A stretch of DNA of 8,777 nt from Anaerolineales bacterium. Its GTDB lineage: Bacteria; Chloroflexota; Anaerolineae; Anaerolineales; Villigracilaceae. The notes under the pieces were generated by a model. The model did not search any database, was not told the DNA's origin, and was given only the letters and a program-made list of their open reading frames with translations. The stretch covers positions 1 through 8,777 of the forward strand of contig JAICRQ010000119.1 in NCBI GenBank assembly GCA_025966435.1, in the 5' to 3' direction. The position numbers were made by a program, and so were the translations under genes. Positions 1 to 6,716 of this stretch are shown piece after piece; the first letter of the stretch is position 1; every line of letters starts with the position of its first letter.

Positions 1-620
1 ATCAAGTGCCGCCGCCGTTACCAGATGCCCGTTCGCCGCTTCAGAACTTGAGGAACTACAGCAGGCTGCTGCGCGAACATCCTGTATTTCTTTCCTTTGC
101 CACCAAGCGCTTTGTGTATCTGTCCGCGCTGGTGTTGAGCCAGCCGATCATGCCGCTTTTTCTTGTACGCGATGTCCATGCCACGGATAGCCAGATCGGC
201 ACGATCAATATGGTCTTTACCCTGGTGATGCTCGTGGGTTATTTTCTTTGGCCGCGAGTCTCGAGCAGGCAGGGGGGACGATTTGTGCTGCTGGCGACCA
301 CCCTGGGGATGACGTTTTATCCTGCTCTGAGTGCGGCAACTCCGCAGGTGCCCTTGATCATGATCTATGCAGGCATCTCCGGCTTGTTCCAGGCTGGGCT
401 CGACCTTGTTTTCTTTGACGAATTGATGAAGACGGTCCCAAGCGAATACAGTGCGACGTTTGTGGCATTGGCGCAATCCATGCAGTATCTCTCTATGATT
501 ATCGCGCCGCTGCTGGGGACGTGGCTGGCAAATTACATCGGTCTGGGTGGGGCGTTGTGGTTGAGCGCGGGTCTGAGGCTGTTCGGCTTCCTGCTTTTCC
601 TCCGCCCGGACCGGAAGTAA
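1..620 (+). CDS. MFS transporter, C-terminal half (partial, 5' end outside window)
   Basis: This is the C-terminal half of a major facilitator superfamily permease. The frame is open to the left edge, so the GTG at 6 is very probably internal and not the start. About 204 residues are visible. They begin with a Pro-rich then basic/amphipathic linker typical of the central cytoplasmic loop, followed by about six hydrophobic helices (roughly residues 35-54, 66-84, 92-110, 114-138, 151-170 and 182-199, counting from the GTG). The protein ends in a short charged tail, RPDRK. Six helices after a central loop fit the second half of a 12-helix MFS protein. The substrate cannot be told from this half. 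There is no strong terminator after the stop; an 82-nt gap separates it from the DUF892 gene. Family assignment is fairly sure, function unknown. Confidence 0.8.
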   Translation, partial: QVPPPLPDARSPLQNLRNYSRLLREHPVFLSFATKRFVYLSALVLSQPIMPLFLVRDVHATDSQIGTINMVFTLVMLVGYFLWPRVSSRQGGRFVLLATTLGMTFYPALSAATPQVPLIMIYAGISGLFQAGLDLVFFDELMKTVPSEYSATFVALAQSMQYLSMIIAPLLGTWLANYIGLGGALWLSAGLRLFGFLLFLRPDRK

Positions 621-649
621 CATTCTCCCGCAGGTTTCGTTAGGCATTG

Positions 650-675
650 CAGAAGAAGTTTGTCTTCTGGCAAAC
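650..675 (+). repeat. Two overlapping, mutually exclusive short hairpins
   Basis: The 82-nt gap between the MFS and DUF892 genes contains a perfect 7-bp inverted repeat, CAGAAGA (650-656) and TCTTCTG (663-669). A competing stem uses GTTTG (658-662) with CAAAC (671-675) and can extend by two pairs around a TTCT loop. Neither is followed by a T-tract, so this is at best a weak terminator for the MFS gene or a leader structure. Such small repeats can occur by chance. Confidence 0.3.
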
Positions 676-688
676 CGAACTGTTACTT

Positions 689-696
689 AAAGGGAG
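689..696 (+). promoter_or_regulatory. Ribosome-binding site of the DUF892 gene
   Basis: AAAGGGAG lies six bases before the ATG at 703. It is a good Shine-Dalgarno match and fixes this start. Confidence 0.75.
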
Positions 697-702
697 TCTC
701 TC

Positions 703-1218
703 ATGAAAATCACAAATCTCGAACAATTACTCGAAGATGAGCTGAAAGATCTTTACAGCGCCGAAAATCAATTGCTCAAGGCGTTACCGGCTATGGCAGA
801 GGCTGCCGAATCGAAAGACCTGCGCGCATCATTCGAAAAACATCTGGAACAAACCCAGACCCATGTACAGCGGATCGAAGAAATCAGCCGCGACCTGAAA
901 ATCGAGCCCAGTGGGAAAACCTGCGCCGGCATGGGAGGCTTGCTCAAGGAAGGCGAAGAAATCATTCAGAGCGACATGGAACCTGAGCCCAAGCAGGCAG
1001 CGTTGATCGGCGCGGCACAGCGCGTGGAGCACTACGAGATCGCTGCGTATGGGACTGCCCGGGCACATGCCAAGCAACTCGGGTATGTGAAAGCCTATGA
1101 GGTTCTCACGCAAACCTTGAATGAGGAAAAGGAAACGGACCAGAAGCTCACACACTTCGCGGAAAACCGCGCCAATGTCAAAGCCGCGATGAACACCGGC
1201 GATGTCAGCGCTCGGTAA
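703..1218 (+). CDS. Ferritin-like DUF892 protein (YciE/YciF family)
   Basis: A 171-aa soluble protein of the DUF892 / YciF family, which folds as a ferritin-like four-helix bundle with a likely di-metal site. The N-terminus, with LEQLLEDELKDLYSAENQLL at about residues 6-25, is the family signature. Candidate metal ligands are E21 in helix 1, E49 and H54 in helix 2, E109/H110/E112 (RVEHYEIAAYG) in helix 3 and E141/E142/E144 in helix 4. Length matches the usual 160-170 aa. There is no signal peptide, so it is cytoplasmic. The E. coli relatives are induced by osmotic and general stress, but the biochemical role of the family is not settled. A strong RBS precedes the ATG. The HdeD-like gene starts 32 nt after the stop and is probably co-transcribed. 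Family assignment is secure; function is inferred. Confidence 0.93.
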   Translation: MKITNLEQLLEDELKDLYSAENQLLKALPAMAEAAESKDLRASFEKHLEQTQTHVQRIEEISRDLKIEPSGKTCAGMGGLLKEGEEIIQSDMEPEPKQAALIGAAQRVEHYEIAAYGTARAHAKQLGYVKAYEVLTQTLNEEKETDQKLTHFAENRANVKAAMNTGDVSAR

Positions 1219-1233
1219 CGCTCTCTGATAATG

Positions 1234-1248
1234 AAGGAAGAAGGTGAG
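1234..1248 (+). promoter_or_regulatory. Purine-rich ribosome-binding site before a GTG start
   Basis: AAGGAAGAAGGTGAG runs up to two bases before the GTG at 1251. It holds two overlapping Shine-Dalgarno-like cores and supports the GTG as the start of the HdeD-family gene, giving a protein that begins right at the conserved N-WW segment. Confidence 0.65.
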
Positions 1249-1250
1249 CT

Positions 1251-1820
1251 GTGGTAAGGACGTTATCTCAAAACTGGTGGCTGGTGGTTCTGCGCGGGGT
1301 GTTGGCGATCTTGTTTGGGATTGCGGCATTCATCTGGCCCGGGATCACTTTACTGACGTTGATCGTCATGTTTGGCGTGTACGCCATTTTCGATGGTTTG
1401 ATCGCAATCTGGACGGGTCTTTCGCGCACCAGAGAATCTTCACGTTGGTGGATGTTTCTTCTGGAGGGATTGCTAAGCATCGGTGCGGGAATTGCAGCTC
1501 TGGTTTGGCCCGGTCTGGCGACACTTGTATTTATCTATATCATGGCATTCTGGGCAGTGTTTACCGGCATTTTGGAAATTGTAGCGGCGATCCGTTTGCG
1601 GCACGAGATTACCAATGAATGGTTTTTGGCGCTTGGCGGGGTGCTCTCCGTTGGGTTGGGGATTTTGCTCTTTCTCCAACCGGCGGCTGGCAGCCTGGCT
1701 ATCATCTGGATCATTGCAAGCTATGCCCTGGTCTTTGGAATCCTTTTGTTGATTTTAGGCATCCGCCTCAGAAGCTGGAAATTACCAGATACGACAGCGC
1801 CGCTCTCATCCCCGCGCTGA
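1251..1820 (+). CDS. HdeD / DUF308 family six-helix membrane protein
   Basis: A 189-aa integral membrane protein of the HdeD (DUF308) family. It is built from three tandem repeats of about 50 residues (roughly 9-58, 66-115 and 124-173). Each opens with W-[WF] and carries a pattern like G-x-L-[SA]-[IV]-x(2)-G-I followed by a Pro, and each supplies two transmembrane helices, six in all. The first repeat contains RGVLAILFGIAAFIWPG and the second GLLSIGAGIAALVWPG. A short hydrophilic tail follows residue 173. HdeD of E. coli is linked to acid resistance at high cell density, but the wider family has no proven activity. The start is GTG with a strong RBS. It sits 32 nt after the ferritin-like gene, probably in one operon, and ends just before a terminator hairpin. 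Confidence 0.92.
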   Translation: MVRTLSQNWWLVVLRGVLAILFGIAAFIWPGITLLTLIVMFGVYAIFDGLIAIWTGLSRTRESSRWWMFLLEGLLSIGAGIAALVWPGLATLVFIYIMAFWAVFTGILEIVAAIRLRHEITNEWFLALGGVLSVGLGILLFLQPAAGSLAIIWIIASYALVFGILLLILGIRLRSWKLPDTTAPLSSPR

Positions 1821-1832
1821 ACGATACAAAAG

Positions 1833-1858
1833 AAACTCTCCTTCGGGAGGGTTTTGTT
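1833..1858. terminator. Bidirectional intrinsic terminator with cUUCGg tetraloop
   Basis: AAACTCTCC (1833-1841), loop TTCG, then GGAGGGTTT (1846-1854) form a nine-pair stem with one G-T pair and an ultra-stable C(UUCG)G loop. The right side runs into a T-rich stretch (1852-1859). The left side is A-rich (from 1828), giving a T-tract on the other strand. It lies between the stops of two convergent genes (1820 and 1860) and can end transcription from both sides. Confidence 0.85.
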
Positions 1859-1859
1859 C

Positions 1860-4800
1860 TTAAGCGCCCACTGTAGAACGGTGGAGTTTACCGGAAGCCT
1901 CTTTCAGGCGCTCACATAAGACTTGGATCACTGCGAGGCTGGCATCCGGCCGGTCGCGCAAAAGCGACTCGAAGCTTTTCTGGTCAATGCAAAGCGCGCG
2001 CACATCCCCAACTGCAGTGACTGTGGCGCTGCGCGGTTCCCGGCTGATCAATGCCATCTCTCCGACATATTCCCCTGCTTTACGCCGCGCCAGCTCCACT
2101 TCCTTTTGCCCCTGAGTCATCACGACTCGTACTTCACCCGAAATAATAATAAACATCACGTCTCCGATTTCCCCTTCGCGGACGATGTTAACACCATCAG
2201 GGAAAGATTCTTCCTGTGCGAGGGCAGCCACTTGTTTAATATCACGGGAGGAGAGGTTTGCAAACAGCGGGACGCGCTTGAAAAACAAAATCCGTTCCAT
2301 TAGGGAAAGGGTAGCGATATTTTCCATTTTCTTTTCTCCGAGTGTATGGGCTGCGAACAATGCACAATCCCTGATCCAGGAGTCCTCATCCGCAAGCAGC
2401 CGTTGCCAATCGACCTCTCGATTAAGAGAGGACGTGGAATCATCCTCCCACAATTGCGTCAATGGCTGGAGGATCCTTCGCCAGCGTGTATTTGTGGATT
2501 CGAGCGCTTCGATCATATTTGCCCGCTGAGTGGAATTACGGGTATTTAATACGTCGATCGCAAGCCCCATAGCTTCGCGGTCTCCCAGTAAGCCGATGGC
2601 ACGTAAAGCACGAATACTATATTGATTTGATTTCTTGTGCAAAGACTCTACGAGCAGGCTCACAGCTTCGCTTTGGCGAGCCCGGGGTTGGACGGCACGC
2701 ATCAAGCCATCATACTCCACCGCGCGCGATACCGCCGCGCGCGCGTAGTCCTCGATCGGTTTTTCCGGCGGTAATGGCAGATACTGCAATGCCAGCAGCG
2801 CGCCTTCTTCCTGCTTGGGGTCTAGCAGCGCAGTCATCACGGGGTTGATTGCTGGCTCACCGATTTGCCCTAACAGTTCTGCGGCTGTTTCCTGAACGGA
2901 AACATCTGTGTGAGCTAGTGCCTCGAGCAGATAAGGCATGGAGTGTAGAGGGTTGATCTTTGCCAGCGCGGCGAGCACTGCGCGCCGAATCCGAACGGGC
3001 AGGCTGCGATCCTTCAATTCATTGACCAGGAATTCAAGAGCTTCCGCATCTCCCCAGTCTCCCATACCCATAATTGCGTGTTCGCGGTCAGAGAGCTCGC
3101 CCATTGCCGCGGTATAGCGCAGGAACGCTCTCGCCTTTTCGAGAACACTCTGATCGCCAGCCCTCCTCCCAAAGGGAAACTGCATCCGTAAAAGAAGGCT
3201 GGCTACGCGTGTGCTCACCCGCAAGTCTTTATCATCTAACAAGGGTGCGATCTGAGGGACAAGGTCGGTGGAACCTTCTGTCAATGTCGAAAGGGCCGCG
3301 ACGGCTTCGAAACGAACATCGGGTTCCGGGTCCTGGAGGGAGGCGGCAATCTTTCCCAGGGCAGAGGTCGCTTTTGCCTGGGCTAATGCGCGTAAAGACG
3401 AAGCGCGTACCAGGGAATCCTCATCGTCGAGACGAGCAATCAACGTGGGTTCTGCCTCGGGGAGGGAAAGATGGCCCAGGATCTCGGCAGAGACACGCCG
3501 GATCACAGGATCGCGATCATTGAGCCCGGCGAGAGCGGCACGGATCGCCGCGGCATCCTGCTGGAAACCGCCGAAGGGTTGTTCTTCACTATAAAAAATA
3601 TGAGGGTTGCCCACCCGCAAGGCTTCGATGAGCGCCTCGTTATAGCCGCTCCAGGCGCGATAGATGGCAAACGTACAGATGGCTGCTGCGATCAAGCCAA
3701 CAATATACAATTGCTGTGGCGCAAGCGTCTGCTCCCCAATGATGAGGATCGCGCCAGCCAGGAAGGTTCCTGCCTGTTCGGGCACGCCATCCACAAACGC
3801 TCGCACCTGATCACGTCGTTCCGGTGGCACCACGTTGAACATTGCCTGCCAGGCCGGGTCGGCAATGCCCGATAGCCAGAGCATCTGAAGGAAGCGAAAT
3901 GAAACAACGATGACAAAAATGGGGAGGAGCGCCAGGCTGGTAAAGCCAACCAGATAGATGATCGGGAACACCAGGATGCAAGCCATCACACCAAAACGTG
4001 CGAAGAGGCGGTTCGCAAAAAAAAGAGAAGCCAGAAACGCCGCGGCGGTGCTTAGACCGTTGAAGAGTCCCAGGAAGGCCGCGAGATTTTCCTCGTTGGG
4101 AAATTGCGCGGTGATAGCGCGTGAGAAGGGAAGTGCGATGGAAAAATAGAGGAGTGAGAACAGGATGGCTGCAAGGCATACCCAGCGCATCAGTCTCGAC
4201 TGGCGCACATACTGGTAGCCGCGCTGCATCTCCTGAACAAGGGGCGTCTGCTTTTGCCTTGAGTTCACTGGCGAGGCGATCTGCTGGTTTCGTAGAATGG
4301 CACGGCTGAGCCCAAATGCCAGTAGAAGTGTGCCCGCCCACACCAGAAGTAAATTTTCTAATCCAAGCACAGTGACCAGTATGCCTGTTGCAAATCCGCC
4401 AATGACCTGCCCCAGAATGCGGCTGGCGTTGAAAAGCGGGAAGAGCCGCTTTGCCTGACGGGTATCAAACAGAACGCCTGCGATCCCCCAGATCAAAATG
4501 CCGTTCAGGGAGTTGAGAATTTCCTTTCCCAGCCATAGAGTGGGATAGAGCCAGTTTAGTTTGGCGAGCAGCGCCAGCCGGGCGGCGATGAGGATGATGG
4601 CAATCAATAGCGGGATCGCCAGATATAGGATACGGCGCGGAACGCTCCCCAGTGCAGCGGTGATGCCGAACGATACCACCATACTGGTGACGCCCAATCC
4701 TAAAAACATATAGGGCAAATACTCCACCCCGAAACGGGCGAAGAAGAGCGCCTCGATGCTTATCCCACCGACAGAGGCGCCCATCGCCGTGAACAGCATG

Positions 4801-4871
4801 ATGCCGATCATCAGCGAAGCCACGCGGCTTTCGCCCGGTTTGATGGAGAGTGCTTGGGCGAGCCGGGTCAT
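1860..4871 (-). CDS. MFS/nucleotide-transporter-like membrane protein with HEAT repeats and a C-terminal cNMP-binding domain
   Basis: A 1003-aa three-part protein. Residues about 15-405 hold roughly 12 transmembrane helices resembling MFS / ATP-ADP translocase (NTT) proteins; the segment around 135-160 (DTRQAKRLFPLFNASRILG) recalls the AKRFYPLF region of NTT carriers. Residues about 435-845 are soluble, Ala/Leu-rich helical repeats of HEAT type, with D-P/D-x-D-x-x-VR turns (453-460, 484-489, 514-520, 657-661). Residues about 865-990 form a Crp-like cyclic-nucleotide-binding domain. Its phosphate-binding cassette is intact: G937-E938-M-A-L, then R944 or the key R947-S-A-T. The ATG directly follows the TGA of the upstream cyclase-like gene (TGAATG) with no good Shine-Dalgarno at normal spacing, so translational coupling is likely. 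It shares the terminator at 1833-1858. Whether it transports nucleotides or only senses them is unknown. Confidence 0.88.
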   Translation of the reverse strand: MTRLAQALSIKPGESRVASLMIGIMLFTAMGASVGGISIEALFFARFGVEYLPYMFLGLGVTSMVVSFGITAALGSVPRRILYLAIPLLIAIILIAARLALLAKLNWLYPTLWLGKEILNSLNGILIWGIAGVLFDTRQAKRLFPLFNASRILGQVIGGFATGILVTVLGLENLLLVWAGTLLLAFGLSRAILRNQQIASPVNSRQKQTPLVQEMQRGYQYVRQSRLMRWVCLAAILFSLLYFSIALPFSRAITAQFPNEENLAAFLGLFNGLSTAAAFLASLFFANRLFARFGVMACILVFPIIYLVGFTSLALLPIFVIVVSFRFLQMLWLSGIADPAWQAMFNVVPPERRDQVRAFVDGVPEQAGTFLAGAILIIGEQTLAPQQLYIVGLIAAAICTFAIYRAWSGYNEALIEALRVGNPHIFYSEEQPFGGFQQDAAAIRAALAGLNDRDPVIRRVSAEILGHLSLPEAEPTLIARLDDEDSLVRASSLRALAQAKATSALGKIAASLQDPEPDVRFEAVAALSTLTEGSTDLVPQIAPLLDDKDLRVSTRVASLLLRMQFPFGRRAGDQSVLEKARAFLRYTAAMGELSDREHAIMGMGDWGDAEALEFLVNELKDRSLPVRIRRAVLAALAKINPLHSMPYLLEALAHTDVSVQETAAELLGQIGEPAINPVMTALLDPKQEEGALLALQYLPLPPEKPIEDYARAAVSRAVEYDGLMRAVQPRARQSEAVSLLVESLHKKSNQYSIRALRAIGLLGDREAMGLAIDVLNTRNSTQRANMIEALESTNTRWRRILQPLTQLWEDDSTSSLNREVDWQRLLADEDSWIRDCALFAAHTLGEKKMENIATLSLMERILFFKRVPLFANLSSRDIKQVAALAQEESFPDGVNIVREGEIGDVMFIIISGEVRVVMTQGQKEVELARRKAGEYVGEMALISREPRSATVTAVGDVRALCIDQKSFESLLRDRPDASLAVIQVLCERLKEASGKLHRSTVGA

Positions 4872-5984
4872 TCAGGGTTCAACGATCTGTCCCCCAGGAC
4901 TGCTACGCTGGTATTCTTCCCCCGCGAGCCGAGCAGCTTTTTGGACCAGTTGATCGTACTTGAAGTTGTTGAGCAAAATCATGCGTGCGATCACGCGCCG
5001 GAGCGGACGCGGCAGAGGCAAATGTATTTTGGAAAAGTTTGTCACGCGCGTGCCTCCCTCGGGCAGAGGTTCGAGTCGGAACGTCTCGCTGAATCGCTTC
5101 TTTCCATTTTCATAGGAGTCCATTGTGGCGTATTCAAATGGGCGCCAGTCTACGGTGACCTCCGTGCTTACCATTTTGCCGTGCGCACAATGATTACTTG
5201 CTCCACTGCCCGCGCGCCCTTTGGGCCGGTCTCCACGATACCAGTGTACATCACTGTTCCAGAGATTGCGCCGGTTCGGGTCTTGCAGCCATTCCCATGT
5301 GACGGGTGGTGGCGTTAGGAAATCAACCGTAAAGGCAATGTCGGCATCTTTCTCATCGATGATGACTCGCCGAGCCTCTTTGAGTTCCTTGTAGCGACGA
5401 TGCAGATCCAGATTGATGGTCTTGATCCCGCCCAGGTGCTCATACGATTCGATTTGTTCATGCGCACCTTCGAGCTTCAAATCCAGGTGCGTCAGGCAGG
5501 GCTCGGTGATCATCAGGTAAGCTCTCCAGCCTGTCGCTTCGGTGACGTGGTTTTTGGACAGTCGGTGGACGAGATTAACATCCGAGCCAACCATTTCGCG
5601 AATCCCGCGTACCTGCTGGAGAATGTAATCCCCATGATGGAGAATGAACTTGAGATCAAGACTGGGAATGCTCTGACAGGCTCTGCACGTGCAGGTTGTG
5701 GAGCGCTTGATATCGATCTGCCGATCGCGAAATGCGAGATAGGTGGACTCGACCAGCTCCAGGATAGTCTCTCCGCGGGAGATAAGCGTTTCCTTGGCAT
5801 AAGCAAAGACCGCATCCCCCTCGAGTTTGTGAATGGTCAGGAGTTTTTCGATCTGCACACAGATCGTTTCGAGCAGATCGCTCAGAATTTCGTGGGAATG
5901 GTCGAGCTCTGTCCCTGCGACAAAAGAGGTATAGCCCGAGATATCGGCAAGAAGCAAATAACCGTGCTGGGTGATCGTGCTCAT
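4872..5984 (-). CDS. DUF2652 class III cyclase-like domain fused to an SRPBCC lipid/ligand-binding domain
   Basis: A 370-aa cytoplasmic protein without signal peptide. Residues 5-205 match DUF2652, a relative of class III adenylate/guanylate cyclases. Catalytic positions look kept: metal Asp D14 in LLADISGYTSF, K53 and metal Asp D57 in KLEGDAVFAY, and the transition-state pair N137 and R141 in VNLVHRL. E130 sits where adenylate cyclases have the purine-contacting Asp. A Cys cluster CTCRAC (98-103) could bind zinc. Residues 215-345 resemble an SRPBCC (START/polyketide-cyclase-like) hydrophobic-ligand pocket. The start is set by homology (GYLLLADISGYT near the N-terminus) and an extended -10 promoter about 30 nt upstream; no clear Shine-Dalgarno is seen. 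Its TGA abuts the ATG of the cNMP-binding transporter. Enzyme activity is inference; the family is annotated as of unknown function. Confidence 0.88.
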   Translation of the reverse strand: MSTITQHGYLLLADISGYTSFVAGTELDHSHEILSDLLETICVQIEKLLTIHKLEGDAVFAYAKETLISRGETILELVESTYLAFRDRQIDIKRSTTCTCRACQSIPSLDLKFILHHGDYILQQVRGIREMVGSDVNLVHRLSKNHVTEATGWRAYLMITEPCLTHLDLKLEGAHEQIESYEHLGGIKTINLDLHRRYKELKEARRVIIDEKDADIAFTVDFLTPPPVTWEWLQDPNRRNLWNSDVHWYRGDRPKGRAGSGASNHCAHGKMVSTEVTVDWRPFEYATMDSYENGKKRFSETFRLEPLPEGGTRVTNFSKIHLPLPRPLRRVIARMILLNNFKYDQLVQKAARLAGEEYQRSSPGGQIVEP

Positions 5985-6014
5985 GGACTGATATTTAAGA
6001 CTAGAATGATCGTG

Positions 6015-6023
6015 ATTATACCA
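6015..6023 (-). promoter_or_regulatory. Extended -10 promoter of the cyclase-transporter operon
   Basis: On the minus strand TGGTATAAT reads as TG-N-TATAAT, a perfect extended -10 element. No convincing -35 is present at 16-18 nt, as expected for this class. Predicted transcription starts near 6008, leaving a leader of about 24 nt before the ATG at 5984. The rest of the 132-nt gap (5985-6116) shows no terminator or gene. Confidence 0.6.
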
Positions 6024-6116
6024 GTGCCAGCGCGCGGCGATGGGGCGCTCGAAATATTGAATTCATTGCACCCAGCGTAGCTGATTGCTCTTATTTTCCT
6101 TCGGAACGGGGTTGGG

Positions 6117-6647
6117 TCAGGGAGTCGTAGAAACTGCCTGAGTTTCCTGGGATGACGGTGGTGTCGCCGTGATGGGAGCCAATGTGACGCCCAATAATCG
6201 TATGATCTCAAGAGAATACAAGTCATGTTCTTCGCGCGCCATTTCCAACCCGCTGGTGAGCTCTTCCTGGGTGGCTCCCCCGACAAAAGTAAGTAATGTC
6301 TGGATCATTAAGTTCATATGACTTAACTGGTGCGTCTTCAGAGTTGTGAGACAGTCTGGAATTTGCACGTCTTCGGCGACCCGGCGGATGCGCTGTAAAT
6401 CTGCGATGAGTTGAGGTAGTTGCTGCGCCGGTACATTGGATGCCAACTGTGATGCGTCTTCAAACTCACGCATAAGGTCGTTGATTGGCTGAACCGTGAA
6501 CGGCAAATTCTGCGGCGAGCAGGGATCTTCCACCAGGCTGGTGGTTGGAGCGGCGGTAGTCTTGACTTGTGTCGCAGCAGGCGGACCCCCACAGGCAGAG
6601 ATGAAAAGGAAAACAAAAAGGAATAAGCGCAAAACAAACTGTTTCAT
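6117..6647 (-). CDS. Small helical lipoprotein of unknown function
   Basis: A 176-aa exported protein. The N-terminus is MK, then a hydrophobic stretch (4-17), then the lipobox ISAC with the acylated Cys at C19, so it should be anchored to the outer face of the membrane. A Thr/Ala/Pro-rich linker follows (21-40). Residues about 50-155 look like a compact all-helical domain with motifs LMREFEDASQLAS, LQRIRRVAED and EIIRLLGVT. C43 and C99 could pair in a disulfide. The C-terminus is a Ser/Thr/Pro-rich tail. I do not recognise a named family. It lies in its own unit, between a promoter just before its ATG and a 132-nt gap after its stop. The extended -10 is so close that the mRNA may be leaderless, and no Shine-Dalgarno is seen. 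A downstream ATG would lose the signal peptide, so this start is favoured. Confidence 0.8.
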   Translation of the reverse strand: MKQFVLRLFLFVFLFISACGGPPAATQVKTTAAPTTSLVEDPCSPQNLPFTVQPINDLMREFEDASQLASNVPAQQLPQLIADLQRIRRVAEDVQIPDCLTTLKTHQLSHMNLMIQTLLTFVGGATQEELTSGLEMAREEHDLYSLEIIRLLGVTLAPITATPPSSQETQAVSTTP

Positions 6648-6654
6648 TTCAGAG

Positions 6655-6663
6655 ATTATAACA
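6655..6663 (-). promoter_or_regulatory. Extended -10 promoter, probably giving a leaderless lipoprotein mRNA
   Basis: Minus-strand TGTTATAAT is a perfect TG-N-TATAAT element. It ends only seven bases before the ATG (6647), so the predicted start site is at or next to the initiation codon. No -35 match is evident. It begins within the T-rich tail of the terminator hairpin at 6665-6696. Confidence 0.55.
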
Positions 6664-6696
6664 AAACAGAGGGATGAACATCTTTGTCCCTCTGTT
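6661..6696 (-). terminator. Intrinsic terminator downstream of the kinase region
   Basis: Arms AACAGAGGGA and TCCCTCTGTT (6665-6674 and 6687-6696) form a perfect 10-bp stem with a 12-nt loop, which can be partly extended by A-T and G-T pairs. On the minus strand it runs directly into TTTTGTTAT. It would end leftward transcripts from the kinase gene or the small ORF, 20 nt after that ORF's stop. Confidence 0.7.
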
Positions 6697-6716
6697 GCCA
6701 GGTTGTTCCAGGAAAT

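Noticed and set aside
18..647. 209-aa open frame on the minus strand
   Set aside because: Antisense to the MFS gene. The product is rich in Gln, Arg and His with no membrane or domain pattern, as expected of a shadow frame.
829..1329. 166-aa open frame on the minus strand
   Set aside because: Antisense to most of the well-identified DUF892 gene and to the start of the HdeD gene; no domain pattern.
5400..6080. 226-aa open frame on the plus strand
   Set aside because: It is antisense to the DUF2652 gene, which has clear catalytic motifs on the other strand. The plus-strand product shows no recognisable domain and would run over the promoter at 6015-6023.
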